Source: Phycisphaeraceae bacterium (GTDB lineage: Bacteria; Planctomycetota; Phycisphaerae; Phycisphaerales; Phycisphaeraceae). Taken from it: a DNA stretch of 48,016 nucleotides. Positions 9,285 through 17,875 of the stretch are shown piece after piece; the first letter of the stretch is position 1, and every line of letters starts with the position of its first letter. The position numbers were made by a program, and so were the translations under genes. The notes below the pieces were generated by a model, which saw only the letters and a program-made list of their open reading frames with translations, was not told the DNA's origin and did not search any database. The DNA is taken from positions 1 to 48,016 of the forward strand of contig JADLAP010000056.1 of the NCBI GenBank assembly GCA_020848195.1, given 5' to 3'.

Positions 9285-10229
9285 TCACGCGGACGCGGTG
9301 AAATCCGCGTCATCCCCAGCCCGACCCGGTTCGTCCTCCGACATCGCCGACGAGTGATGGATGAGCAGCTTCGAGACCGGAATGGGGTGGCCCTGCGCCA
9401 GCCAGGTCCGCATCGCGCCGGGCGGCTTGCCGTACAGGTCGCGGAACCGGCGGGAAAAATGATCCGCGCTGGCGAAGCCGCATCGCTGGGCGATCTCCGA
9501 CATCGGCAGGTTGCTCCGCGCCAGCAGCCCCATTGCCATGTCGAGCCGGAGAATGCGCAGGGCTTCCATGGGGCCGACGCCCATCGCCCGTCGGAACCGG
9601 CGGCACAGGTGCTCGCGGCTGACGCCCGCGGCGTCGGCGATGTCGGCCAGGTCCAGCGACGCCGACGGCGTTTCGTCGAGTTTCGTCCGCATGAACCGGA
9701 TCGCATGATCCACGACCGCGGGCAGGTCGTGGGGATGCTCGGGCGCCAGGCCGACGGGACCGACGACCATCGCGCCCAGCAGGGTTTCCATGGCACGCTG
9801 GAGCATCGCCGCGCTCGTCGCGGTCCGCGGGTGGTGTTCCAGCCGGCCGACAGGCCCCCATACCGTCTCGCAACTGGCCAGCACATAGCGGAACAGCGGA
9901 CGAATGATATCGGCATCCGGCAGGCGATGGCACAACGGCCACGAAGCGGCGTCGGGCCAGTCCTCGGGAAAGCTGCGGATCAGAAAGTGCAGAAAGGCGT
10001 GTCGGGTCGGCCGGTGCGGATCCCATGTGAAGCCGTCCTGGAATCCGGGACGCCCCAGCACCACGGCTCCGGCCGGCGCGTCGATGTTCTGGCCGTTGAC
10101 GTGATAGACCGCGTTCCCGGCGAGCATCCACACCAGTTCATAATCGATCAGCACCCGTGGTCCGAACGTCGCGCCGGGAGGATACGTCACCACGCCGCCC
10201 CGCACGTAATCCAACGCGAATCCAGGCAT
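9285..10229 (-). CDS. AraC family transcriptional regulator
   Basis: This is a 314-residue regulator. An N-terminal cupin-like sensing domain (YELVWMLAGNAVYHVNG, about residues 28-60) is followed by the C-terminal double helix-turn-helix of the AraC family (about 205-300). The first helix-turn-helix contains LADIADAAGVSREHLCRRF, the second MSEIAQRCGFASADHFSRRF, then the conserved Y-G-K-P-P-G end. The ligand is unknown; such regulators in this lineage often sense sugars. It is convergent with rseP (16 bp between stop codons) and lies 32 bp downstream of the small membrane gene at 10262, so it could be read through from the mre operon. Confidence 0.92.
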   Translation of the reverse strand: MPGFALDYVRGGVVTYPPGATFGPRVLIDYELVWMLAGNAVYHVNGQNIDAPAGAVVLGRPGFQDGFTWDPHRPTRHAFLHFLIRSFPEDWPDAASWPLCHRLPDADIIRPLFRYVLASCETVWGPVGRLEHHPRTATSAAMLQRAMETLLGAMVVGPVGLAPEHPHDLPAVVDHAIRFMRTKLDETPSASLDLADIADAAGVSREHLCRRFRRAMGVGPMEALRILRLDMAMGLLARSNLPMSEIAQRCGFASADHFSRRFRDLYGKPPGAMRTWLAQGHPIPVSKLLIHHSSAMSEDEPGRAGDDADFTASA

Positions 10230-10261
10230 GGCGGAACGTCTTCTTTCCGGGGCCGATCCCG

Positions 10262-10477
10262 TCAGGAGGCGGCGGACTGCGTGATGCCCAGCACGACGGC
10301 GAGGATCATCAGCGCCACGGTTGCCAGCGCCAGCAGCAGGGCGAGGATGGCGATGACGCGGAAGATGATCCCACGCGGAGGCGTCCAGGTCGCCAGGTCC
10401 GGGTTGTCCGGCATGTCCAGGTCAACCGGCGTCCGAGGCTCGTCGTCCGGCGATTCGTTGTCGGTCGCATCATCCAT
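10262..10477 (-). CDS. Small single-pass membrane protein downstream of mreD
   Basis: It encodes 71 residues from the ATG at 10477, which lies 18 bp after the mreD stop. An earlier in-frame start at 10549 would overlap mreD and add a basic segment without membrane character. The first half is acidic and proline-rich (MDDATDNESPDDEPRTP). The second half is one hydrophobic helix (FRVIAILALLLALATVALMI). No family was recognised. Close spacing suggests that it belongs to the mreBCD transcription unit. Confidence 0.6.
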   Translation of the reverse strand: MDDATDNESPDDEPRTPVDLDMPDNPDLATWTPPRGIIFRVIAILALLLALATVALMILAVVLGITQSAAS

Positions 10478-10494
10478 GGGAGAATCATCCGCCG

Positions 10495-11070
10495 CTAACG
10501 CATGGTATACCCGGCGAAGCCGGCTTTGCCCAGATCGTAGACGAACCACTTGTGGAACCGCCCCAGCAGATAGCCCAGCGGCAGGGCCAGGAGGCTGGAG
10601 TAGAGCAACTCGAAAAACGCGCGGACCATCTGGTCGGAGGCGGACCAGGCGGGAATGGGATGGGCCAGCAGCCAGGGCAGGCCGCGGAGGGTCAGCAGCG
10701 CCACGACGATCAAATGCACGAAAATCCCGGCGATGAAGACGGTCGCCGCCAGACCGATCAGGGATCGCCGGACCAGCCCGCGGAGCTGCAGCGCCATGAT
10801 CGCGCCAACGAAGAATCCGATCGCCATCGGCCCGGGAATGACCACGGTGGTCAGATCATCGACGGCAACGGGACGTGTGAAATCCACCAGCAGACCGAGA
10901 ATCAGCGACGCCGTCAGGGCCTGCGTCGGCGCGGCGTACAGCCCGAGAAACACCATGAGAATCAGCACAAAACTCGGCGACGTGTGGCCCCCCAGCGACA
11001 GCAGGCCGCGAAGACCCGTTTCCAGGCCCAGAAACAGATAAGCCAGTATGGCGAACACAGGCCAGCGCAT
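10495..11070 (-). CDS. mreD: Rod shape-determining protein MreD-like membrane protein
   Basis: This 191-residue polytopic inner-membrane protein is thought to complete the MreBCD scaffold of lateral wall synthesis. The sequence contains five or six hydrophobic helices, beginning MRWPVFAILAYLFLGLETG and including the family-typical region around GLYAAPTQALTASLILGLLVD. The start at 11070 was chosen because GAAGGAACGGAG lies just upstream; an ATG at 11106 would overlap mreC and give a charged, non-membrane extension. It lies 25 bp after mreC. MreD is poorly conserved, so the call leans on position after mreB and mreC as well as membrane topology. Confidence 0.82.
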   Translation of the reverse strand: MRWPVFAILAYLFLGLETGLRGLLSLGGHTSPSFVLILMVFLGLYAAPTQALTASLILGLLVDFTRPVAVDDLTTVVIPGPMAIGFFVGAIMALQLRGLVRRSLIGLAATVFIAGIFVHLIVVALLTLRGLPWLLAHPIPAWSASDQMVRAFFELLYSSLLALPLGYLLGRFHKWFVYDLGKAGFAGYTMR

Positions 11071-11095
11071 GTCGTGCTCCGTTCCTTCTTCCCCG

Positions 11096-11983
11096 TTACG
11101 GCGCAATCGCCTTCGTGCCCGGCGTGGTCAGCACATCCGGCTGCGTGCTGACATTGATCACGATCACCTGTCCGAGAAACGGCAGCGAACGCAGAGGCTT
11201 GACCACGAACTGCGTCCTGAGCAGCGGCGTTTTGGGGTCCGGGGTCACCTGGACCACCGTGCCGACGATCAGGCCCTGCGCCTGCCTTGGCCAGCGGTCG
11301 TCGGCCAGATGCGCCAAGTCGCCGACCTGCACGGGATTGTCCGCGTCGCCGCGGCCCAGCAGTGCCATCGACGTCGGATCCGACTCGATCTGACACAGCG
11401 CCTGACGCGGCTGGGGCCTGGCGTCCGGGGGCAGGATGCGGACGATCAGCGTCGTCTTCGGCGACGTGATCAGGCGGACGTTGGAACTGTTCTGCCCGGC
11501 GAAGCCGATCCGGCCGACGAGGCTCGCTCCCGTGGCGACGACCATGCCCTCGCGGATGCCGTGCATCGCGCCCATGCTCAGCGTCAGCGTGTGCAGATCA
11601 TCCTCGATCGCCGCGCCGGCGACGCGGACGGGCAGCAACTGCACCTCCTCGACAAACCGGCGTCGCAGGGCGGAAAGCTGGTCGATGGTCTCCTGCATGG
11701 CCTGAATCTGCTGGTTCAGTTGCCGGTTGAGCGCCAGCAGGTCGAGGTAATTGTCGTCGCGTCGCTTCTGCTGTCCCAGCGACACCGTGAGATCCGACGG
11801 CGCGCGAATCAGGTCGGACCCGCGTTTGAGCGGGATTTCCACGAGATTCAGGCAGGTCTGGATCAGGTCTCGCGGCAGCGGGGTCAGCCACGCCAGCCAC
11901 GCGGCGGGCATCTGGCTGGTCAGCGTCAGACAGACCACGGCCACGACGAGCAGGCGGCCGGCGGTGAAAAGTTGACGCTTCAT
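11096..11983 (-). CDS. mreC: Rod shape-determining protein MreC
   Basis: MreC is a periplasmic bitopic protein that links MreB filaments to peptidoglycan synthases. The 295-residue protein has an N-terminal signal anchor (residues about 8-32, LLVVAVVCLTLTSQMPA), a coiled coil at about 60-105 (NRQLNQQIQAMQETIDQLSAL) and the two-part beta domain, with GIREGMVVATGASLVGRIG and GLIVGTVVQVTPDP at the expected places. The ATG at 11983 starts directly before the signal anchor (MKRQLF); an earlier start at 12022 is less likely. It sits between mreB and mreD on the same strand. Confidence 0.93.
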   Translation of the reverse strand: MKRQLFTAGRLLVVAVVCLTLTSQMPAAWLAWLTPLPRDLIQTCLNLVEIPLKRGSDLIRAPSDLTVSLGQQKRRDDNYLDLLALNRQLNQQIQAMQETIDQLSALRRRFVEEVQLLPVRVAGAAIEDDLHTLTLSMGAMHGIREGMVVATGASLVGRIGFAGQNSSNVRLITSPKTTLIVRILPPDARPQPRQALCQIESDPTSMALLGRGDADNPVQVGDLAHLADDRWPRQAQGLIVGTVVQVTPDPKTPLLRTQFVVKPLRSLPFLGQVIVINVSTQPDVLTTPGTKAIAP

Positions 11984-12035
11984 GGGCCGATGGAGAGGAA
12001 CCGGCGGACCGAGGCCCGCCACTGCGGACAGCGGA

Positions 12036-13085
12036 TCACAATTCGTCCAGATCGCTTTCCATGGTGTGCTTCCATTCCTCGAGATGTTCGAGGTAGATGG
12101 AGGTTCCCAGGGCGACGCACTGGAGCGGGTTTTCGGCGATGCGGACGTTGAGACCGGTGGCTTCGGAGATCACCCGGTCGAGGCTGCGGAGCAGCGCGCC
12201 GCCGCCGGCGAGGACGATGCCGTTTTCCACGAGGTCGGCCGCAAGCTCCGGCTCGGCGCGCTCCAGCGTGCGGGAGACCGCCGCGATGATCGCCCCGATC
12301 GGCTCCTGCAGCGCGATGCGGACTTCCGCCGAGGTGATCACCGTCTTGCGGGGCAGGCCGGAGATCATGTCCCGGCCTCGCACTTCCATGGACATGTCCT
12401 CGCAGTCGCCGGCGGAGCCGATTTCGATCTTGATCCGCTCGGCTGTCTGCTCGCCGATCTGAAGGTTGTACGCCTTCTTCATGTACGTGATGATCGCCTC
12501 GTCCATGTCGTCGCCGGCGACGCGGACGGATTCGCACTGGGCGATGTCGGCCAGGCTCATGATGGCCACTTCCGTGGTGCCGCCGCCGATGTCCACGATC
12601 ATGCTGGCGGTGGCTTCGACGACGGGCAGATTCGCGCCGATCGCGGCCGCCATCGGCTCTTCCACGAGATACACCCGGCGGGCGCCGGCGCGTTCGGCGC
12701 TGTCCAGCACCGCGCGCTTTTCCACTGCCGTGATGCCGCTGGGCACGGCGATGACCACCCGCGGCTTCAGCGGCGCGTATCGCGGCTGCACCTTGCGGAT
12801 GAAGTAGGCGAGCATCGCCTCGGTTATTTCAAAGTCGCTGATGACGCCGTCCTTGAGCGGACGGATGGCGGTGATGGACGTGGGCGTGCGGCCGAGCATT
12901 TCCTTGGCGACCCAGCCGACCGCCTGGCCGTTCTGCAGCACCTGGTTCGTGCCCTTCTTCACGGCCACGACACTGGGCTCGTCGAGCACAATGCCCTCGC
13001 CGCGCACGCAGACGAGTGTGTTGCATGTGCCCAGGTCGATGCCCATGTCGACGCTGAACCAACCTAGGAGCTTGTCCAATATCAC
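12036..13085 (-). CDS. mreB: Rod shape-determining protein MreB (bacterial actin)
   Basis: MreB is the membrane-associated actin homologue that directs cell-wall elongation. From the GTG at 13085 the protein has 349 residues, the usual size. It contains phosphate 1 motif MGIDLGTCNTLV, phosphate 2 motif VDIGGGTTEVAI, and adenosine motif VLAGGGALLRSLD. The N-terminal LLGWFSVDMGIDLG fits the membrane-associating amphipathic region. Longer in-frame starts up to 13202 give a non-conserved arginine-rich extension and were rejected. It is the first gene of the compact mreB-mreC-mreD group; a candidate promoter with an internal palindrome lies at 13128-13157. Confidence 0.97.
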   Translation of the reverse strand: MILDKLLGWFSVDMGIDLGTCNTLVCVRGEGIVLDEPSVVAVKKGTNQVLQNGQAVGWVAKEMLGRTPTSITAIRPLKDGVISDFEITEAMLAYFIRKVQPRYAPLKPRVVIAVPSGITAVEKRAVLDSAERAGARRVYLVEEPMAAAIGANLPVVEATASMIVDIGGGTTEVAIMSLADIAQCESVRVAGDDMDEAIITYMKKAYNLQIGEQTAERIKIEIGSAGDCEDMSMEVRGRDMISGLPRKTVITSAEVRIALQEPIGAIIAAVSRTLERAEPELAADLVENGIVLAGGGALLRSLDRVISEATGLNVRIAENPLQCVALGTSIYLEHLEEWKHTMESDLDEL

Positions 13086-13127
13086 GGCAGAGGCCTTTCC
13101 GCGCCACCAAGCTGGGTATGCCGACGG

Positions 13128-13157
13128 GACATAGGACCGGGCAATGCCCGGGGTCAA
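13128..13157 (-). promoter_or_regulatory. Candidate mreB promoter with palindrome in spacer
   Basis: On the minus strand TTGACC (13152-13157) is separated by 18 bp from TATGTC (13128-13133). The -10 match is weak. The spacer contains a perfect 15-nt palindrome, CCGGGCATTGCCCGG (13137-13151), which could be a repressor site. Predicted leader to the GTG at 13085 is about 35 nt. Confidence 0.35.
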
Positions 13158-13309
13158 ATCCCCATGTCCAGGCCGCCGACGATCCCGACCAACCTCGACC
13201 AAACGGCTTTGGCGACAACACTGTCAGCGAAACGGCGGCGGAATGCAACTGGGGTCGCCCGTCTGCCCGCGAGAACGGGCCGACGCCGGCGATATCCCAA
13301 GGCTTCGGG

Positions 13310-13627
13310 TCAAGGATTAGCGCCTGCGGCCGGTTCCGCGGAAGGGGCCGCTTCGCCAGAGGTATTGTCCGTGGCAGCCGGGGCTTCCGTCGCCGCAGCC
13401 GGCGCTGAAGGCTTCGCCGGCACGGACCGCGCCTGCGTCCGAGCCTGAGGCTTGGGCAGATTGAACATCTCCCCCACGCCGCCGAAAATCTGGCTGCCTC
13501 GGATCATGGTGAACAGGATCGCCGCCAGCAACGCCACCAGCGCCACGCAGGTCAGCACGCAATAGATGTCCGGCCGCGGTTTCCGCGTTGGCACGCTGCC
13601 GCTGAGATTGCCCGGCGCCTGTGTCAC
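13310..13627 (-). CDS. Small membrane protein upstream of mreB
   Basis: It encodes 105 residues from a GTG at 13627. One hydrophobic helix (about residues 23-42, VLTCVALVALLAAILFTMI) follows a short polar N-terminus. A periplasmic-type tail rich in Ala, Pro and Thr follows (about 60-105). No family was recognised. It lies between the coiled-coil protein gene (stop at 13685) and mreB on the same strand, so a role linked to the envelope is inferred from context only. The composition of the tail makes the real extent slightly uncertain. Confidence 0.55.
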   Translation of the reverse strand: MTQAPGNLSGSVPTRKPRPDIYCVLTCVALVALLAAILFTMIRGSQIFGGVGEMFNLPKPQARTQARSVPAKPSAPAAATEAPAATDNTSGEAAPSAEPAAGANP

Positions 13628-13684
13628 AATCGGTTCCCCTGCACCTGTCGAACGTCATGCCGGCCCGTGGTGGCCCCGGCGTCC

Positions 13685-14569
13685 TTACAACCCGCCGGAC
13701 TGGACCTGATCACCCTTGACGATCGGATGGGACATCAGCGTCATCCGACCCGCCGAGGCGTTGGCGTCCACGCGGGTGATCACCATCGACCCAAGGTACT
13801 GGCCCCCGCGGTGGATGATGAATTTCATGTTCGCTTCCACGCCGTCGTTCTTGCCCACGTTGACCTGCACCAGCGTGTCGCTCTCGAACTGCTGGATGTC
13901 GTCGACGGTGCCGGTGATCCGCGTGGCGGAGGAGAACGGCTGGGAAATCGCCGCGGCATCGTCCTTCCGCATGATCTGGGCCCGGATCGCGGGATCCAGC
14001 CGGTCGATCATGCTCTCCAGCTCTTTGCTGCGGTCCTGGAGCTGGGTCATCTGCTCCTGGAACTTGCGAACCTGGCGAACCGTTGAATCCAACTGGCCCG
14101 TCAGGTCGTCGTTCGTGTCGGTCAGAGTAATGATGCGGGTCTGCAACGTCACCGCTTCGTTGCGCCGCTCCTTCAGTTCCGCCTGCGTCGCTTCGAGGAT
14201 GGAGGCGAACTGCTGGTGCGAGGCAGTCAGACGGTTGATGTTGGCGTCGAACTTGGCGTTGTCGGCCTTGGCGGCGGCGAGGCGCGAACGTTCCGTTTCC
14301 AGGTCCTGCGTCAGCGAGGAGATCTGCGACGTCAGGGCCGCGATCTCGCTGCGCAGCGACCGCACGCGTTCGCTTTCCCGATCCTGCAGGGCGTTGATCT
14401 CCGCCTGCCGCAGACGGGCGGTGGCTTCGGCGCGGATGCGCATTTCCTCCGCCCCGCTCAGTTGCGCTTTGTAGTTCTCCGTCTTGGCGACAAAGGGAAC
14501 GATCAGCGCCACGAGAGCCACCGACAGGAAAGTCACCAGGACCACGAAGATCTTGGTCAAAATACTCAA
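13685..14569 (-). CDS. Membrane-anchored coiled-coil protein with C-terminal beta domain
   Basis: The start is a TTG at 14569, supported by a strong GAGGAGG ribosome-binding site five bases upstream; the 294-residue product then begins directly with a signal anchor (LSILTKIFVVLVTFLSVALV). Residues about 30-200 form a long coiled coil (heptads such as LRSEIAALTSQISSLTQDLE). The C-terminal 75 residues look like a small beta domain (LVQVNVGKNDGVEANMKFII). The layout of anchor, coiled coil and beta domain resembles MreC, but no sequence relation is clear. Function unknown. A near-consensus promoter lies at 14669-14697. Upstream of the mre genes on the same strand, it may take part in cell shape. 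Confidence 0.7.
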   Translation of the reverse strand: MSILTKIFVVLVTFLSVALVALIVPFVAKTENYKAQLSGAEEMRIRAEATARLRQAEINALQDRESERVRSLRSEIAALTSQISSLTQDLETERSRLAAAKADNAKFDANINRLTASHQQFASILEATQAELKERRNEAVTLQTRIITLTDTNDDLTGQLDSTVRQVRKFQEQMTQLQDRSKELESMIDRLDPAIRAQIMRKDDAAAISQPFSSATRITGTVDDIQQFESDTLVQVNVGKNDGVEANMKFIIHRGGQYLGSMVITRVDANASAGRMTLMSHPIVKGDQVQSGGL

Positions 14570-14668
14570 GGCGACCTCCTCGACGCAGCGGCAACCATAA
14601 CCCAACTCCCCAGCCTGCCCGTCAGGCGCTGCAGCACAACACTTCTTTCGGCGCAGTGCGGTGTCATT

Positions 14669-14697
14669 TAGATAGCCGCCGCCGAGGCTAATGTCAA
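14669..14697 (-). promoter_or_regulatory. Near-consensus sigma-70 promoter
   Basis: On the minus strand a perfect TTGACA (-35, 14692-14697) is followed after 17 bp by TATCTA (-10, 14669-14674). It lies about 95 bp upstream of the coiled-coil protein gene and probably drives it and perhaps the genes down to mreD. Confidence 0.65.
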
Positions 14698-14787
14698 CCG
14701 AGGCTCAGGCCCCGACGGGGCTTCCTTGCCCGATTCTGTCGTTCGACGAGGCCGATTTTGATACGTCATTGCGGTCAAAAACCGGGG

Positions 14788-15828
14788 TCACAGTCCGTCC
14801 TTGCCGCCGCCGAGCAGGCCCGCCGCCGCGGCCAATCGGACTGTTTCCGTCGGGTCATCCATGAGCCGGACGAGTTCCTGCATGGCGCGGGGATGGCCGT
14901 GCAGCATTCCCAGCGAGATCGCCGCCTGAGCGCGAACCAGTTCCGAAGGATTCTGGGCGGCCTGCAGGATGACGTCCAGGCCGCCGGCGTCGCCGAGTTG
15001 TCCCATCGCGCCGGCCGCGGCGATCTGCAATTCCAGCGGCGGCTTGCTCACGAGGTTCTTGATCGCCGGCAGCCACGCCTTGTCCTGAAGCCGTCCGAGA
15101 ATCTGCACGCCGAGAATCCGCACTTCGTCGAACTGCGAATACACCGACGCGCGGATGGCGTCCAGATCATCCATGTCGCCGAGTTTCACCACCGCTTCGC
15201 CGATCTGAAGCCTCGCCAGCGTGGCCCGCACGGGCGACGCCATGGGCAGCTTCATGTGCGCCGCGTCCTTGAGCATGTCCACCGCGCTGCGATCGTGCAT
15301 CATGCCCATGAGCATCGCCACGTTCGCCCGCGTGCCGGGGTCGCTGCTGTAGAGCAGCCGGGCCATCGGGGTGACATCGACAGCCATGGGGTTGGCGGCG
15401 GGATTGGCGCCGAAATTGGCGGCGATGGCGAACATCGCCGCGGCGCGTACGGAGTCGTTGGGATCCTGCAGCAGTTGCCTGGCGTTGGGTGCGACGCCGG
15501 AGAGCTTGAGCTTGCCGATGGTGGCCAGCGAGGCAAATCGCACCACCGGGTCCGGATCGTCCAGGCCGCGCTGCACCAGAGGCCCGATGCGGGCGGGCAG
15601 CGCCTCGGCCGCCTCGATGGCGTTGGCGCGGAGGAACGCCTCCTTGCTCCGCGCGGAAACCAGAATCTGCTGCACCGCGCGCGACTGGGCCGCCCGCAGC
15701 ACTATCTGATCCGGCGCCGCCGGAGCCGGTGCAGCGCCAGACGCCTGCGCCATCGCTGACGACGCCATCCACAGCAACGCCCACGCAGCCAGGCCCGTGG
15801 CCTTCATCCTCATCCGTGACATGCTCAT
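14788..15828 (-). CDS. Exported HEAT-repeat protein
   Basis: It encodes 346 residues from the ATG at 15828, one of several clustered ATG codons (15828, 15822, 15813, 15807), preceded by AGGGAAG. A signal peptide is evident: basic start, hydrophobic core ATGLAAWALLWMASSAMA, and cleavage near AMA-QA. The rest consists of helical HEAT-like repeats of about 30-35 residues with D-P-x-x-x-V-R turns (DDPDPVVRFASLATIGKL, DPNDSVRAAAMFAIA, DDPTETVRLAAAAGLL). Such proteins are protein-binding scaffolds; partner unknown. It starts 32 bp after the lnt stop and is likely co-transcribed with it. Confidence 0.85.
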   Translation of the reverse strand: MSMSRMRMKATGLAAWALLWMASSAMAQASGAAPAPAAPDQIVLRAAQSRAVQQILVSARSKEAFLRANAIEAAEALPARIGPLVQRGLDDPDPVVRFASLATIGKLKLSGVAPNARQLLQDPNDSVRAAAMFAIAANFGANPAANPMAVDVTPMARLLYSSDPGTRANVAMLMGMMHDRSAVDMLKDAAHMKLPMASPVRATLARLQIGEAVVKLGDMDDLDAIRASVYSQFDEVRILGVQILGRLQDKAWLPAIKNLVSKPPLELQIAAAGAMGQLGDAGGLDVILQAAQNPSELVRAQAAISLGMLHGHPRAMQELVRLMDDPTETVRLAAAAGLLGGGKDGL

Positions 15829-15860
15829 CTTCCCTGTGCTTCGCATCCGTAGTCCCCCCA

Positions 15861-17711
15861 TCATCGCGTCCCGCGTGGAGACCGTGTTGACGTTATGCCG
15901 TTTTCACGACCGCTGTACGAACGTTTATCGGCCCATCGCCCGCCGAGGATCGACAAAAAGACGGTCGCCGCCGTCAGCAGCGCCATCGGCCACTGGCCCA
16001 CCTGGTCGAAAAGCGTCCATCGGCCGTCCATCGTCACGTCCCATGTCGCCCAGCCTTCGACGTTCTGTCGCCGGCCTTCGTGCTCCACCAGGCCCCGGAT
16101 CCGGCCCGTGCCGTCGATCCAGCCGCTGATGCCCGTGTTCACCGCCCGAACCATCGGCAATCGGTTCTCCACGCAACGCAGCGACGCGATCTGCACGTGC
16201 TGCGGCCCCTGCCATTGCCCCGCATACCATCCATCGTTCGTCACATTCACCAGCACGTCAAGGCCCCCCCGGAAGTTCCCCCGGAAGTTGTCACTCGTCT
16301 GATGATCGCCTTGCGGGACATCGCCGACCGCGAACGCGGAACGCTGCATCGCCCGCACCACGCGCGGCACGGCATCCTCAAAACAGATCGGCGTCGCCAG
16401 ACTCCACGGCCGCCCTTTCGCCTCCATCCGCATCGTCACCCACCGCTGCCCCGGCTGGACCGAGTAATCAAAATCGTACGGACTGAGATACTTCAGAAAC
16501 AACGCCTTCAGCCACGGCCACGACGACACCCACGGTATGTACTCGCCGAACGGCACGCGATGCACCTTGTCGTATCGTTGCAGCGGCTGCGCCAGGTCCG
16601 GCGGAACGAGGTATGCCGCGTTGCACCGGCGCGTGGACATCAGCCATCGCTCGCCCCGCGGCCCGCGCACGTCCCGCCAATCAAACTTCGCATCTGCACC
16701 GACCAGCAGGGGAATCCTGATCCCCGCCGCCAGCTCGCGCACCTGGTCGTGGTACATCTCCAACCCGCGCTCGCCCGTCGGCGCGGTGCGGTAGTACGTC
16801 ACCGCCTCCGGATTCAACGCGGCGGGAACCACCGTCTCCGGCCAGACGATCAGGTCCGGCGGCTTGGGCTGCGTCGCAGCCTCGATCGTCATCGCCTTGA
16901 GCTTGCGCCAGTCCTCCGCCACCTGTTCGTCCGTGGGATAGTTCCGGTTGCTCTGGGGCACATCCGTCTGCACCACCGCCACCCGCAACGTCGGCTCGCC
17001 GGACGGGACATGGGTGATGCGTACCCATGCGTAACACCACGTGCCCAGCATGGCGGCCATCCAGACGATGTAGCAGCACGCGGCCGGCGACGGTAGCCAC
17101 TTTCGCAGCGGATTTCGCTTCCATGGCAGTGTCAGCAGGTCCACCACCATGCCGCTGCTCATCGCCACCAGCAGGCTGACCGTCCATTCGCCGCCCAGAT
17201 CGGCAAGCTGCGCCATCCAAGGCGAATGGGCCGACGGGCCGTCGTTGGCCATCGCGTGACTGAGCGCGAACCATCCGAAGCCGCCGGCCACGATGTTGCC
17301 CCGCAGAAACTCCAGGCTTACCCACGCCATCGGAACCGCCGTGACCATCGGCAGCTTCCACCTTCGCCCCAGCATCCGCACCATGACAAGATATGCCGGC
17401 CAGTACAGCGCCAGGTAGGCGCTCAGCGCGATGTGACCCCCCACCGTCACCGCCATCAGCCACCGCATCATGACCAGCCACCAGAACCAGCCGACCAGCC
17501 AGCCCGTGGCGGCAAGGATGCGCCAGGATGCGGATCGCAGCGCCAGCAGCGTCATCGGAGCCAGCGCCACATGCGCCAGCACCCACCAGCCCGGCTGCGG
17601 ATACGCCAGCCCCAGCATCAACGCCGACGCCAGCAGCATGGCGACATGCGTGCGAGCCTCCGGCGCGACGGCTTTCCATTGCGACCACAAACCATGCACT
17701 TGCGACTTCAT
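15861..17711 (-). CDS. lnt: Apolipoprotein N-acyltransferase
   Basis: This inner-membrane enzyme adds the third acyl chain to lipoproteins. The protein has 616 residues from the ATG at 17711 (MKSQVHG). Residues about 20-230 hold several membrane helices. The periplasmic nitrilase-like domain follows, with the catalytic triad E292 (IVWPETVVPAAL), K382 (YDKVHRVPFGEYIPW) and C443 (ATPICFEDAVP), in the family order. A final helix (LLTAATVFLSILGG) precedes a basic tail. The frame stays open upstream to 17810, but that part encodes an intergenic repeat and is not conserved protein. The HEAT-repeat gene follows closely. Confidence 0.93.
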   Translation of the reverse strand: MKSQVHGLWSQWKAVAPEARTHVAMLLASALMLGLAYPQPGWWVLAHVALAPMTLLALRSASWRILAATGWLVGWFWWLVMMRWLMAVTVGGHIALSAYLALYWPAYLVMVRMLGRRWKLPMVTAVPMAWVSLEFLRGNIVAGGFGWFALSHAMANDGPSAHSPWMAQLADLGGEWTVSLLVAMSSGMVVDLLTLPWKRNPLRKWLPSPAACCYIVWMAAMLGTWCYAWVRITHVPSGEPTLRVAVVQTDVPQSNRNYPTDEQVAEDWRKLKAMTIEAATQPKPPDLIVWPETVVPAALNPEAVTYYRTAPTGERGLEMYHDQVRELAAGIRIPLLVGADAKFDWRDVRGPRGERWLMSTRRCNAAYLVPPDLAQPLQRYDKVHRVPFGEYIPWVSSWPWLKALFLKYLSPYDFDYSVQPGQRWVTMRMEAKGRPWSLATPICFEDAVPRVVRAMQRSAFAVGDVPQGDHQTSDNFRGNFRGGLDVLVNVTNDGWYAGQWQGPQHVQIASLRCVENRLPMVRAVNTGISGWIDGTGRIRGLVEHEGRRQNVEGWATWDVTMDGRWTLFDQVGQWPMALLTAATVFLSILGGRWADKRSYSGRENGITSTRSPRGTR

Positions 17712-17760
17712 GCCGCACAGTGTAGCCGGGGCTAGCACTTGTGAATGAAAAAGTGAGTTG

Positions 17761-17834
17761 GACGCGCGGGCAGTTTGCCCGCGGCTGGAACAAGACAGTT
17801 CATTCGTCATTCGGTTTTGGACATTACGTCATTT
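17761..17834. repeat. GCGGGCAGTTTGCCCGC hairpin repeat, copy A, with one long arm
   Basis: The 17-nt hairpin core is at 17766-17782, in the frame GACGCGCGGGCAGTTTGCCC, followed by GCGGCTG. The sequence at 17801-17834 (CATTCGTCATTCGG and onward) matches the right arm of the complete element at 37533-37649. It lies between the AraC gene and lnt. Confidence 0.75.
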
Positions 17835-17875
17835 CCCCCAACACTCGTCCTGAGTCCACAGGCGCCTGCCCCATT

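Noticed and set aside
9292-9311. Hairpin GACGCGG-TGAAAT-CCGCGTC between rseP and the AraC gene as a bidirectional terminator
   Set aside because: The stem is only seven pairs, overlaps the AraC coding end and has no T run on either side.
17712-17810. N-terminal extension of lnt to 17810
   Set aside because: The extension is translated from the hairpin repeat (reads S-R-G-Q-T-A-R-A-S), which also appears in unrelated places; the conserved protein starts at 17711.
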